Notes: generated from the sequence alone by a model not told the origin. DNA of 64,000 bases from Euclidia mi (GCA_944739405.2 OX123192.2:48474486-48538485), one strand, 5' to 3'; positions 45,062-56,474 are shown, counted from the first letter of the stretch. Made by a program: numbers and translations.

Positions 45062-45210
45062 TTATATTGGTTTTACTGGTTATAACATTTAAACCGAAAC
45101 GTCGGCTTGTAATAAAAATGTAGTTTCTAGATCATTCGGTTTAAATGTAATAACCAGTGAAACCAATATAACGCGATAAAATTCGTAAACTGTATTAATT
45201 TCAAAATTAT
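45062..45210 (+). mobile_element. Collapsed fold-back of Penelope-like arms
   Basis: 45088-45210 is a diverged relative of the right arm at 12400-12542 ('gaaacgtcggct', 'tagtttctagatcatt'). Its inner part is also present inverted just upstream: 45062-45097 and 45136-45171 form a 36-bp inverted repeat with about two mismatches and a 38-nt spacer. It looks like a PLE whose whole coding interior is gone, leaving only facing arm pieces. Confidence 0.75.
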
Positions 45211-45864
45211 AAACTTTATTGACATTGACAATCATAATGAATCAATAAAAACTACAGTCAAATCGATTTATTCTTAGTGGAGCTGCGGTTGAAGTCTTGT
45301 TATAATTATACAATCTTAAAACACAAGAAAAATATTGAAGTGATTGCCCTGTTCTCCCAAGTAGGACATGTCTGACTACGTACAAATAATCAGCATAAAA
45401 AGCCTTTGCACTTTACTCCTTAAAATGTAGGTATAAAGTTCACAGGCAAAATGGCAGGCTCTTCAATATCGAATACCGTTCCGATAGAGCGAATAACTCC
45501 CGTAAACGCCATAACACAATTGCACACTTCAGCCATGACACATTGCCGTTGCTCTGGGACTATCCAACGAACCACTCAGCGATATATTTTAATGTGTAAT
45601 CCTCACATTATACCACTGTGGTGGTGATGTTTGCTGCATTATTAGCTGTTCAGCGGCATAATGATGTTGGAATGCTATGAACTGCTCAGTTTAGCAGTTT
45701 TTAGATCACTGAAGCGTGATTCTGTTGTGAGTAATGCTAGCAGTGATGTGGTTACATAAAATACAGGTAATCTGCATGGTATCTGTGCCAAAGTTTGGCA
45801 AGGAACAGTGATTTGCCTTTTACAAAGATCGCACCAGGTAAAATTCTCGTAAGGTGGGTATTAC
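45211..45864. other. Non-coding sequence
   Basis: Nothing recognised. Confidence 0.4.
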
Positions 45865-45935
45865 GCCATTGATCACCTCAACCAAAAGACGCCCACTGCA
45901 GGACATAGGTTTCCTACAAGGCTCTGCACATAATT
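45865..45935 (-). mobile_element. LINE 3-prime tail fragment
   Basis: 'gacgcccactgcaggacata' is the reversed end phrase of a common lepidopteran LINE group. Confidence 0.5.
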
Positions 45936-46049
45936 AAATGTACTTGAACCACCCTCATGCATCCATTTGCTTCCCAATATTCCAATATTTTTCTAAGAAT
46001 GATTACTCCTAAAATAGGAAAGTTAAAATGCTTTTATTACACACACACA

Positions 46050-46262
46050 TACACAGACTCACGCCCGTTTCCCCGAAGGGGTAGGCAGAGGCATATTAAA
46101 CGCCCACTTTTCGCCATTTTTTTGATCCCACGTAATAGGTGGCGAGCCTATTGCCGCTTCTCGGGATATTTTGTTTGCCAGAGCCTCGTCCGTTGATCGG
46201 CAGGTGCACCACTTGCAGGTGAGGTTGGCTTGGGACCCTAAGTTCTTGGTGGGAACCCTATG
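46050..46262 (-). mobile_element. SINE family 3 copy
   Basis: The reverse complement of 5394-5625 over nearly its full length, from the 'gactcacgcccgtttccccg' tail to 'cttggtgggaaccctat'. Confidence 0.88.
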
Positions 46263-46456
46263 ACAGTCTTATTAGAAAATCGCAGCAAGTAACTTTTAAA
46301 GACTCCTGAGAACTTACTAACCGCAAAACACTAGACATGCCGCTTTAATGGCGATTTCTAGACCGTTTTGCTACAGCCTGGCACTTAAGATGTCGGGCTG
46401 CTGCAGATAAGAACAGCTGTGTCTCATGAAGTTGTTCCTAATATCGAGTATTTTGA

Positions 46457-46562
46457 CTGGCCTGTTGGTCTACTGGTTAGTGGCCCTCACTGCTTTGTAG
46501 ATGCCGTGAGTTCGAATCTTTGTGTGATGAGGAGGATGATTTTCTTTGTATGAACGTGGTTT
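46457..46562 (+). mobile_element. Another tRNA-derived SINE head
   Basis: 'tggtctactggttagtgg' resembles an A box and 'gagttcgaatc' a B box, at tRNA-like spacing. It is cut short where the GC-rich retroposon begins. Confidence 0.6.
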
Positions 46563-46566
46563 ATCC

Positions 46567-47135
46567 TTTTTTTTGGTGTCGGGTTGAAAAATCCTCATGG
46601 AGTCCCTCCGCCCTGGGGAAAGGACGAAAGGGACTGTCAGACTCTTACTGACTAAAAACCAACCCGTGTTCCTCACGTACCCGTGTGTCGGAGGGTCGGG
46701 TATCGCTAAAGCATTCCTCGCTACCCCCGGGTATTGGCCCGCCAGATGGTCAGGCGGGCCCCGAACAAAACCCCCTTGGCGGCGGATGAAGGTGTTGGGC
46801 TCCGCCGCCAAAACACTCAGCGGCCGCAGAGGATAGGGAGGACGGCAACGCAACACCTTATCTCCTTTTCCTCTGCGGTTCCACCGCGACGCAACGATGG
46901 TGCGCCCCCATTTGGTCGCGGGAGATAGGGCGCGCGGCAACGCAACACCGACACGCCTCTCCTCCCGCGACCGCACCCGACTGCGAGGGACAGAAGAACT
47001 GTCCCTCGCACCCGCCCCTTTGGACGCATCCTACGCAGGCCTCCGTCAAGCGCACGCGGAGCGTCCCCTCCTGGATCACTCCACGACCAATCCACGATTA
47101 CTGAGCCCCCCCACCACGACAAGGTGGAGATCCCC
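46567..47135 (-). mobile_element. GC-rich structured retroposon, copy 2
   Basis: Same family as 41917-42519 and 52913-53527. Poly-T at 46567-46574 and 5-prime end GGGGATCTCC at about 47135 in the minus orientation, without the C-run seen in the other copies. It retains the serial hairpins, including the perfect GCGAGGGACAG stem. No target duplication recognised. Confidence 0.87.
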
Positions 47136-47756
47136 ATAAATGCTATCAATAGTGTGGGTCCGTTTTACCAGATTCAAATCACGATATTTATCCGAGAACC
47201 TATGATATCGATAGCTGGACATCCACCCTTACTTAGGCATCCGTCCGTACTGCATTTGCATTTGATGAAAATTCTTCCACAGTAGTCGGCAACTTGCAAA
47301 AACTCAACCAGTCGCGTCCACTCTGTTGTAACACATCGAATTTGAATAAGACCTACATTTAGATCGTATTAACTAGTGCGTAACCAAGTTTTATCGATGT
47401 AACATTTTTCTCCACCCATAAAAATGTATTTTGTATTATTTTTCGTCTGTAAGTAAACCGGAACTATCGATTATCAATAAATTATCATGCCAGATTAAGG
47501 TTAGTTTTATTAGGATCTCGTTATCAACATGACGTTTTTTTATTCCAACGTTTATTTACAGTGATGCAAGACTTTCACTAGAAATTTAGAATCAGTTTTA
47601 TTCTGTATTCATTTGGCATATGTGAATCGATTTAATTTCCTGTAGGATTTTTACAATGTAGCCTTGGCAAATTTGAAATTTAAATAGTCTTACGGGTACT
47701 TAGCGTATACTAACATATTTAGCTAATAATCATTGCATTCATGCAAGAATAATCGT
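47136..47756. other. Non-coding sequence
   Basis: Nothing recognised. Confidence 0.4.
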
Positions 47757-47910
47757 TTCAGCCGATAGACGTCCACTACTGGACAGAAGCTGCCCTAAGT
47801 CTCTTTACACTTAACTATAAATCTTGAGCCGTCAGCTGTTTCCCAGGATCCCGACAAGATCGTTGGGCCACCTTGCAGGGGACAGGCACACAGTAGGACA
47901 GATTCCGAAA
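47757..47910. mobile_element. LINE 3-prime-region fragment
   Basis: 'gatagacgtccactactgga' and 'gttgggccaccttgcagggg' are phrases of a common lepidopteran LINE end; see also 27468-27690. No frame remains. Confidence 0.5.
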
Positions 47911-48518
47911 AAATCACATAATAAACGTCTATTATGTAATGAGTAATGACACAAAGGAAAGTAATTCTATCTATTAATCAAATACCATACATCAGACATA
48001 AGAATGTAAACTCCTAAAATAGAGTAAAATTGAAATTCTATGAACTGTGACGTCGGTTAAAACTAGAGTTTCGCGAACAATTACCCCTAAAAATAATTAC
48101 GAACGTCCAATTATGAAGGCCATTTACCAATTAACGGACAAGATTGTATAAACTTTCTTTCACTGAAATAATATTCAAATATTCAAGTTTTATTGTATCT
48201 ACCGTGAATTTTAAAGTTTGGTTAATTAAAGTTTCCAACTATTTGAAATTAATTAACATATAACATGTGTTTCAAAGTTTTATGGCCGTATCGAATTATA
48301 ATGTTCAAGAATGTTTTAATTAGTTTTACGGAAAATACATTCTCTAGGGTTTAAGTAAGATTGGTGAGCCACATGCTATACAGAATCAGCATTTATGTGT
48401 CTATAGTACCTACTCAATTTTGGTGATTCATAAAAAGAAACACCGTTCAAGCATTGTTTCGTAGAACCGTAATTTATGTTGTATGTAAAAATTACGTATG
48501 TTTTGTTAAAACAGTAAA

Positions 48519-48576
48519 CTTAAGTATCTTAAGTAATTTTCTTAAGTATCTTAAGTAATTTTCTTAAGTATCTTAA
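48519..48576 (+). repeat. 22-bp tandem repeat, 2.6 copies
   Basis: The unit cttaagtatcttaagtaatt plus tt occurs at 48519-48540 and 48541-48562, with a partial copy at 48563-48576. Each unit contains two CTTAAG-type palindromes. Confidence 0.92.
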
Positions 48577-49012
48577 TTGTTTTGTTGTGTAAAAGTGTTT
48601 TTTGTTCTGAATGCTTTCTGGCAAAAAATAATTATACCATAGGCAAATGACAGTGGGCTAAATATGAGACTTGGTCGATACGTCACGTAGGAATAATCAT
48701 ATACTAAATGAAAGGGTACAATGTACTATTTAGTCATGCAGAAGGACTTCAAAATATGTGCGAGAGATACCAAGAAATTATATATAGCTTTTATTTATCA
48801 AAATGTTTGCTTGAAAATGCACTATAGATTGTATGATTGTAATTGTGACCTGCTAAAAGCGTTTTAATATTGCTAATTAAACAAAGACGTTCAAGCTGAC
48901 TAAGACGTTACTCCTAATCCAGCCTAATATTAATCTGTTTCTGATTCAAAGAAATAAACCATACATATTCTTCTTACTTACAAAGGACTCTGTTAATAAA
49001 CAATTATTATTA

Positions 49013-49082
49013 AATATTTATATTCTTTAATTAGATCAGCTATACTGGTGTATAGCTGATCTAATTAAAGAGTATAAATATT
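49013..49082. repeat. 33-bp inverted repeat, 4-nt spacer, one mismatch
   Basis: Arms 49013-49045 and 49050-49082; spacer tggt. It sits in unique-looking AT-rich sequence with no transposon features. Confidence 0.95.
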
Positions 49083-49556
49083 AATTATTAGTAAAAATAT
49101 CAAATTCTAAATCGTTTATTCACTAAGGTCACAAAATGACGCCTGATACTATTTTTACATTCTGTTATTATTTCTGATCGTAGTCAAGACGAAATTTTTT
49201 CGTCAGGTGTTTTCGATTCTGATACTCATTTCATCGACATTGTGCATGCACATCACTATCGCTGGCACCATATGAGGCTCACAGCGAAATGTTTCCCTGA
49301 ATATTTGATTCTTTATTATGGTGTTGAATTTCATGTGTGCTATATGACATGTGTAGATATTTGCTTTGATTTATTTTGGACTAGATCATCTTAATGGATA
49401 TATTCGTCGAAAGCGTAATTCCTAAGATTTTTTATTTTTTTAAGTTCTGTTATACATTAGTTGTATCTACTAGTTTATTTGGTTCGTTTGTAAGAAATTG
49501 TCGTACTAAAATAATTATGAATAATAAAGTTATATTAATGAGGACTGTTAGGTAAA

Positions 49557-49599
49557 GAGTCTACATGTGAAACTCGCCGTGAGTTTCACATGTAGACTC
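49557..49599. repeat. Perfect 19-bp inverted repeat, 5-nt spacer
   Basis: gagtctacatgtgaaactc at 49557-49575 and its exact complement at 49581-49599; spacer gccgt. Confidence 0.95.
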
Positions 49600-49699
49600 A
49601 TTTCATGTTGGCATTTAACTGCACTGACCGTAATTCCTAACCTAAGTACTTATGTATTAAATAATTACTTAATTTATCGCAGTAGAGGTACGATCCCAC

Positions 49700-50850
49700 C
49701 AGCCGTCTTAAAGTTCTTCTAAAAACACACTGCATGTGTTATGTACCGTGCATGGGCGGTATCTCGGCCATCCTGCGGCTAAGCAGGCCGACATTGAGGA
49801 AAATAGGCGAAAACTTGTCGCTGATCTTGACCAGGTTTTGAACAGCATCTCAAATTGGGGTGCTGAAAACATGGTCAAGTTCAACGCCAAGAAGACACAG
49901 GTGTGCGCATTTTCACCAAAGTTATCTCCATTCCTTCCCCAACCCTCTTTTCTGGAGACTCCACTACGGATAGAGGACAGTCTAAATATACTTAGTATGG
50001 ACATACGCCGCAATCTCAACCAGAGAAACTACATCGAGGGTGTCATTAAATCGGCATCTCGAAAACTTGGAGTCCTGTTCAGAGTGAGGTGGTTTTTCAC
50101 GCCGGAGCAGCTTTGTCTATTATACAAGACTCAGGTTCGCTCCTGCGTGGAATACTGCTCTCATCTCTGGAACGGCTCCACTCAGTACTTGCTAGATGCC
50201 CTTGATAATTGTTGCAGCGGCGTGCTGTCCGTATCATAGGTGACCTTGAGGCTACTAAGACCCTTGAATCTCTTCAATTAATCAGTGATGTAGCCTCAAT
50301 GGCTGTTTTTTACCGATCGTATCACGGTGAGTGCTGAGAAGAACTCTTTCAACTTATCACACCCTCTCCTTTCCCATCCCGAACAACACGTGCCGGGTTA
50401 AGTTGCCACGCTTACACGGTAGAACAGATACCGTCACGTACAAAAAGGTTCGGTATATCTTATCATTGCCGTACCNNNNNNNNNNNNNNNNNNNNNNNNN
50501 NNNNNNNNNNNNNNNNNNNNNNNNNNNNNNNNNNNNNNNNNNNNNNNNNNNNNNNNNNNNNNNNNNNNNNNNNNNNNNNNNNNNNNNNNNNNNNNNNNNN
50601 NNNNNNNNNNNNNNNNNNNNNNNNNNNNNNNNNNNNNNNNNNNNNNNNNNNNNNNNNNNNNNNNNNNNNNNNNNNAAGAGCGGGACATGAAAAAGCATCT
50701 CTCAAGACCGTCAAAGTGAGGGCCGCCATGTCATTTCTTAATCAGCAATTGGGGATGGTGGCCTTCACAATAGGACTTTACTGTCAGCTTACCATCAGGC
50801 AGCGTGAAGTCAATTTGACAGGTTTTTTTAATAATAAAAAGAAAACCACT
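49700..50850 (+). pseudogene. 5-prime-truncated CR1/Jockey-like LINE spanning an assembly gap
   Basis: The first frame (to 50239) reads LVADLDQVLNSISNWGAENM, KFNAKKTQVCAFSPK, RNYIEGVIKSASRKLGVLF, then FFTPEQLCLLYKTQVRSCVE and YCSHLWNGS: the RT thumb and downstream region without the catalytic core. A frameshift near 50213 moves to QRRAVRIIGDLEATKTLE and YHGEC. After the N gap the 3-prime end shows 'cagcttaccatcaggcag' and a short 'aataataaa' tail. Non-functional. Confidence 0.8.
50476..50675. other. Assembly gap (200 N)
   Basis: Exactly 200 undetermined bases, a conventional placeholder size, inside a LINE 3-prime region. The true missing length is unknown. Confidence 0.99.
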
Positions 50851-52898
50851 TCTGCTGATCCAACCAGTCAGTGTGGTGAACTTAGGCCTAAAATTGTCAT
50901 AGCGAGAAAGACACTCAGAAGATTGAGAGTATTATAAGCAGAGATGGAAAAAGAAAAGACGTAAATAATGGAAAGGATAATGGTTGCATTCATGTAGCTA
51001 AGCAATATTTCAGAGACAGCAATAAATATTCTTTTTAACATATAAAAACACACATTTAAGTATGTTCCTCATACAGTATTCGAATATTTAAGTAAAAATT
51101 TATGATTGTGGGTCTTAAAAGAAGAAAAGTGAATAGCTAGATTTTCAGAAATGAAAATCTAAGAGCTAATCATAAAATCATTTATGAATTACATTATTAA
51201 TATTTTAAAATGCACATATTAATTTCGTGTATGACAAAATTGTTTTAAATATTCTTAGACCTTATGAAACTTTATAGTATCAAACGAAAGTAACGAAACT
51301 GCTTCTGCAATTTCTCGCGATATACATTTTCGAGACCATTATCATCTAACAATTCCCTGAAATCTGCTTGTAATCTTCTAAGTTCAGTATTCTAGACATG
51401 TAGGTATTAAAAATATCTCCATTAAAGCTGGTTATTCAACTAACCACTAACAAAAGGGCGTCTACAGGGCCTGTAAGTAACAAACATTTTACTATCAGAA
51501 AGATCTTAGTTTGCGCTTTAATAAAAAATTGGCTGTAAGCGGCTGCCTCCAGTCAGTTAACACCATAAAAGGGCTTTTTAACGAAAATAATATCAAGATA
51601 TTCACATTTTTCTAACAGATTTTGTTCAAATCTACTATACATTGTGCCTTACATAATTATCCATGATTTCAATTTTAAGACTTGTTTATGCTATAATCCT
51701 AGCCGACAGAAAGTCTGGTGAAGTGCACATTACAAGTTTCAGCACTTTTTACTCTAAGTAAATTGCCATAATATTGCCGGCGCTTTATGCAGCATTTCTA
51801 GGGATCAAATTCTCACCAATGATTTGCCCCCTAAATGAACAATAAATACGGAACATTCTGCTCATATGTACGTGCTCCGAGGCTTATATTTTGCCTGCTA
51901 TACGTATACGTTGTACCGGTAGTTCAGCATGATAAATGGTGCCACTTATCGCTGTGTTCATGGCATTACACACATTTGGAATTTATCAGCAACCGTTGGG
52001 TTTTGTCTCAACGTTTTTCCACCCGATTTTAATGTTTATTTTGGCAGCGGTTCGCACATTAGGTAGGCATATATTCATAGAATAACTGACATTATAACCG
52101 ATAAAATAAATTCAAGGGTGGACAGGAATTTAACAAGCGTTTATTTTATTTTTAATTGATAATAGGGACTTGAGGAAAAGGAAATTGTTCCTGGAATAGT
52201 CAAAGCAAAAAGGTCTTGTAATTTCGCCACCAAATTGTAGATTAATAATCCTAAAATCAATTTGTATTCATGAAACTTCTTTAATTAGCCTAAGATTCAA
52301 AAGAATTATTCTAACCAAAATTTGGCTAGCTATGTTTCTACAAAGTAAGAAGGCCACTAGGAGTATAAGGCCACCCGTAAGGTATATTTATAGATTCCGT
52401 GGCATGTTGGTGAAAATATATATCTATTGTAGTATTGTGACTTAAAGCACCCTTAAAAATAAACTTATGAGTTGATTTTTGGTTACGCCTCTAGGACGAG
52501 AGCAATGACTTAACTGTACCAAGTAATTTACATGAATGATTAGATACTAGCGACTACTTTGAGCTTAAATTGCCTACACACATTCCCTAAGGTAAAGTAA
52601 GTCGTGAAGTCTCCACTTGACTGTCAAACCACAAAACATTGTTGAACCCAAGCCGAAGTCATCTCCCAGAGACAACTTAAAATAAATCATTCACTACAGT
52701 TTAATTTAGCCTTAAATTTATTGCCAGAGGATCCTAAGAATATATTTCTATTCCTTGAAGCGTAACCACAACCGCCGGATCTGTTGAGATGCCAAATTTA
52801 TGCGGAAACCGCATCAAAATATCTTGAATCTGGTTTAATTTAGTTGTTTAAAAGTCTGTGGTTGTGGGAGGATTCATAATTTACTCTAAATGAAATTA
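50851..52898. other. AT-rich non-coding sequence
   Basis: No gene or bounded repeat recognised over about 2 kb. Confidence 0.45.
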
Positions 52899-53541
52899 GG
52901 CTGCCTGTAGCCCCCCCCCCGTGGGATCTCCACCTTGTCGTGGTGGGGGGGCTTAGTAACCGTGGATTGGTGACCCGCGGTGAAGCTAAGAGGGATCCAG
53001 GAGGGGACGCTCCGCGTGGGCTTGACGGAGGCCTGCGCAGGATGCGTCCAAAGGGCGGGTGCGAGGGACAGTTCTTCTGTCCCTCGCAGTCGGGTGCGGT
53101 CGCGGGAGGAGAGGCGTGTCGGTGTTGCGTTGCCGCGCGCCCTATCTCCCGCGACCAAATGGAGGCGCACCATCGTTGCGTCGCGGTGGGGCCGCAGAGG
53201 AAGAGGAGATGCGGTGTTGCGTTGCCGTCCTCCCTATCCTCTGCGGCCGCTGAGTGTTTTGGCGGCGGAGCCCAACACCTTCATCCGCCGCCAAGGGGGT
53301 TTTGTTCGGGGCCCGCCTGACCATCTGGCGGGCCAATACCCGTCGGGGGGTAGTGACAAATGCTTATGCGAATCCCTACCCTCCGACACACGGGTACATG
53401 AGGAACACGGGTTGGTTTTTAGTCAGTAAGAGTCTGACAGTCCCCTTCGTCCTTCGTCCTTCCCCCGGGGCGGAGGGACTCCATGAGGATTTTCCAACAC
53501 GATACCAAAAAAAAAAAAAAAAAAAAAGGCTGCCTGTAGCC
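52899..53541 (+). mobile_element. GC-rich structured retroposon, copy 3, with 14-bp TSD
   Basis: The element 52913-53527 is flanked by a perfect ggctgcctgtagcc at 52899-52912 and 53528-53541 and ends in a poly-A of about 21 nt, proving retroposition. It begins with a C-run, then 'gtgggatctccaccttgtcg'. Five successive hairpins follow: 53061-53087 (11-bp stem), 53098-53156 (11 bp), 53190-53248 (12 bp), 53261-53292 (9 bp) and 53311-53333 (7 bp). Open frames exist on both strands, but I see no protein motif. It may be a non-autonomous derivative of a LINE that supplies its 5-prime and 3-prime ends, or a novel SINE-like RNA. Confidence 0.92.
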
Positions 53542-56039
53542 AAAGATTATCTGTTTTAAGATTTCAGATCAATTTGGTCGAGTTTTTTTCGTTCAGTACG
53601 CGTTAAATATCTATATCTAGGTCCGTTTTGTTAGCGACTTACTCTTGTACATGGTGGTTGAGCCAATGTGACGAGTAAAGTACGAGGTATGATTTGTAAG
53701 TAATCATCATCCTAGCGCTATCCCAAGACGCGTTGCGTCCAAGACTTTCGTTTTATGGAGCCAGGGGTTAACTTCTTTGTGTAGTCAGATTAAAAGAAGG
53801 TATTTTATGAATGTCTAGTGCTTTTTTTTATTTAACCGGTTCTTACTGATCTCGTAGGAATACTTCGGGAAATCCCTTCTTAACTGTACGCTTTTGAAGA
53901 AATATACAATATTATTTCTTCTTTCAGCTGTCTGTTAGTCAGTCAGTATCGCCAGAATTTTTCAAATACAGATGATAAACGTGTCAACAAATGGTAAGAA
54001 TCTTGATGAAACTGTAACATCCCTTAACATCCTTTTTTCCATCCTTCAAACTAAAATCCGTTCAACATTATATACCGCGAGTTTTGCGCGCGTACGTTCG
54101 AAACGAGTCAAGCGATTCAACATGACACTGTCGGATCACGTCGGCTAAACTCCAAACAATACGTTTTAGACTACATCGACGTTGCATCCCGTTTGTTCTT
54201 TTAGGTTTGAAGATTTAGTTGTTGTATAGAGCTCCCGGAAATTCTCACTACGATTGGTAATCTTTTGTATACAGCAGGCAAAATTCGTAAAATTCCTGAC
54301 CAAAAATAATATACTTACTTAAATAAATACCTATCTACATGTTGGATTCCAATATCTTTGTCATATAAAATTACTTTTGTTGACTGACATTGTTGCAAAG
54401 CCCCAAAAACTCAAGGTGGCAATGTTGAAATTTGGACAATGGGCTCACTAGTAAATTTTAATGCGGGTTAAAATGAAGGTTGAAGGATTAGGCGAAGCCG
54501 CGAGCGGCTGCAAGTTTCAAATAAAACCTTTCTTGACCTTCTTTAAAGTTTAAAATTTGCGTATTACTAATATCTATTTCAGAAATAATATTTTGATGTT
54601 AAATCCAGATTTACTGTGAAAATGTATGGTAGTGCTACCTACAAATTTTTGCAATAAAATAAGTCTATTCCAAAAATATTACACTCCCACAACAGCTATC
54701 GTTGAATAACCCAAAATATATTAAAAATTCAACTGCAGAAATTCAACATCAATTCATAAATAATCCTATGAAAATTCTCCACATTTTTCGTGCTTCCAAT
54801 TTCGAGAGGCAATTTGGGGTGGTAGTACTTTATTACGAGTACATAAGAGCTATATTTCTAAGAGTTGTATATCAATATTGTAACCAGTGGATGTGATCGG
54901 GTTATGTTATATTCCATTGGCGTTTGGAAATATCTTGTGAAGGAAAACCTTCATCGTTGATTGCCGAAAAGAAGGTCGATTTGTACTTGGCATAATGTAG
55001 ATTTATCTCTCCTGTATTTCATGTAGTTATTTTAACAGACATCGGCTTGTGTGTAAGTAGTTTCAGACCTAGTTTCACCACCTCTAGAAAAGGAATTTAA
55101 GTATCAGATAGCCGTGAATCCGGCTTTAAGTAATATTCAATCGTGAAGGGATGTTTTGATGTTTTCTACAAAAACATACATAATTCCGCAATTGGGTGAT
55201 CGCTGTGCCTTCTGTTTCATAATCATAGTGTCCTGTGTAGCAGGAACTATTCTTAGTCCAAAATTTTAAAACAAGTAAAGGAATGGAATTGAAGGAATAG
55301 AAGGGTAGCAGATCCCTGAAGAACCCAATTTTCTCTAAGCAAATACCACTTAAGGCACCAGTTAAGTAGCTAACTTAAAATAAAATTGGATCTCAAATTA
55401 AATCGTTGCTTTATACCGACTAATTCGATTTCTTTAAACAATAAACGGTAATCAACAGTAAGGGTATTTACTTTATCTTGTAAAGAGCAAATTTAAGCGA
55501 ACGCACTCAGTCTAACAATAATCTTTATAAAAGATTTATTCCACCGTCAAAGGGTAGCTGGGTCGTTATCTGATATGAAACTAAGTATAGGTTGCACATA
55601 ATTATTATTTTGTTTTGCATGGTATACGACACTTTAAGCACAGGCAGCGATAACCTAGTAGAGATGCCAAGCCAACAGAGTTCGAATTCATGACACGTAT
55701 CACTAACTTTTCAGATCTATGTCCGTATTTAACTGCAAATTATTTATAGTGCTCATTAAATTCGGCTGTGCGTTGTCTATCAGTCAGTCAGCAACGCAAT
55801 AATTTTATAGGTATATAGAATAGAAAACTCTCCCACCAAACACGCTGTATATCACATTTAACCCCATACAGTGTACTAAACGTGTTAAAAGCTCCTGCTA
55901 TAATTATTCAGTATCACGAAGCGGGTCGAGTCGTTGCGTTAGACACGTACTGTGCCTGATGCTCAGCACGGTGGAACGGTAAAGTTGTGGATTAAACTCT
56001 AAGATGGAATATAAAATTTGTTGGATACTACGAGCTTAT
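53542..56039. other. Mostly non-coding; Helitron scrap near 53830-53960
   Basis: Around 53830-53960 (minus) the phrases 'gactgactaacagacagctg' and 'aagaagggatttcccgaa' relate to the Helitron at 3579-3785, and a similar scrap is near 55770. No gene is seen in the rest. Confidence 0.45.
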
Positions 56040-56364
56040 GATAGATAGATAGATAGATAATTGCTTTATTGTGCAAATGTTTGTACAAAGTTGGTGTAAA
56101 TAACTTAAATGTAGATACATATCAAATGCACAAGGGCGGCCTTATCGCTGAGTGCGACCTCTTACAGGCAACCTTAGGATGGACAGACTGAAAATGACAA
56201 AAAGCTTTGATATGTAGCGACTAAAAGTATCTGATTACTAGAAATTGTTTTTATTATATACATACATAATATATATACATACATACGCAGGCATACAAAC
56301 AATAGATATGATAGGTGCTAAACATATAAATAAATACATAATATACATATGATACATAATATAC

Positions 56365-56366
<2 letters not shown>

Positions 56367-56418
<52 letters not shown>
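56367..56418. repeat. TA microsatellite in a LINE 3-prime UTR
   Basis: About 26 uninterrupted TA units, roughly 60 bp downstream of the LINE stop on the minus strand. Confidence 0.95.
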
Positions 56419-56430
<12 letters not shown>

Positions 56431-56474
56431 CATACATATAATAATATAAACACAATATACAGTGATACAATTTG

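Larger units (their letters stand above)
47911..49690. other. AT-rich non-coding sequence with fold-back repeats
   Basis: Apart from the tandem repeat at 48519 and the inverted repeats at 49013 and 49557, I see no gene or element. Confidence 0.45.

Noticed and set aside
50331..50729. ORFs of 84-119 codons across 50331-50729
   Set aside because: They consist mostly of the 200-N assembly gap.
52913..52990. HDV-like ribozyme at the 5-prime end of the GC-rich retroposon
   Set aside because: The strong CCACC/GGTGG hairpin is real, but I could not lay out the nested double pseudoknot by hand; left as a test rather than a call.
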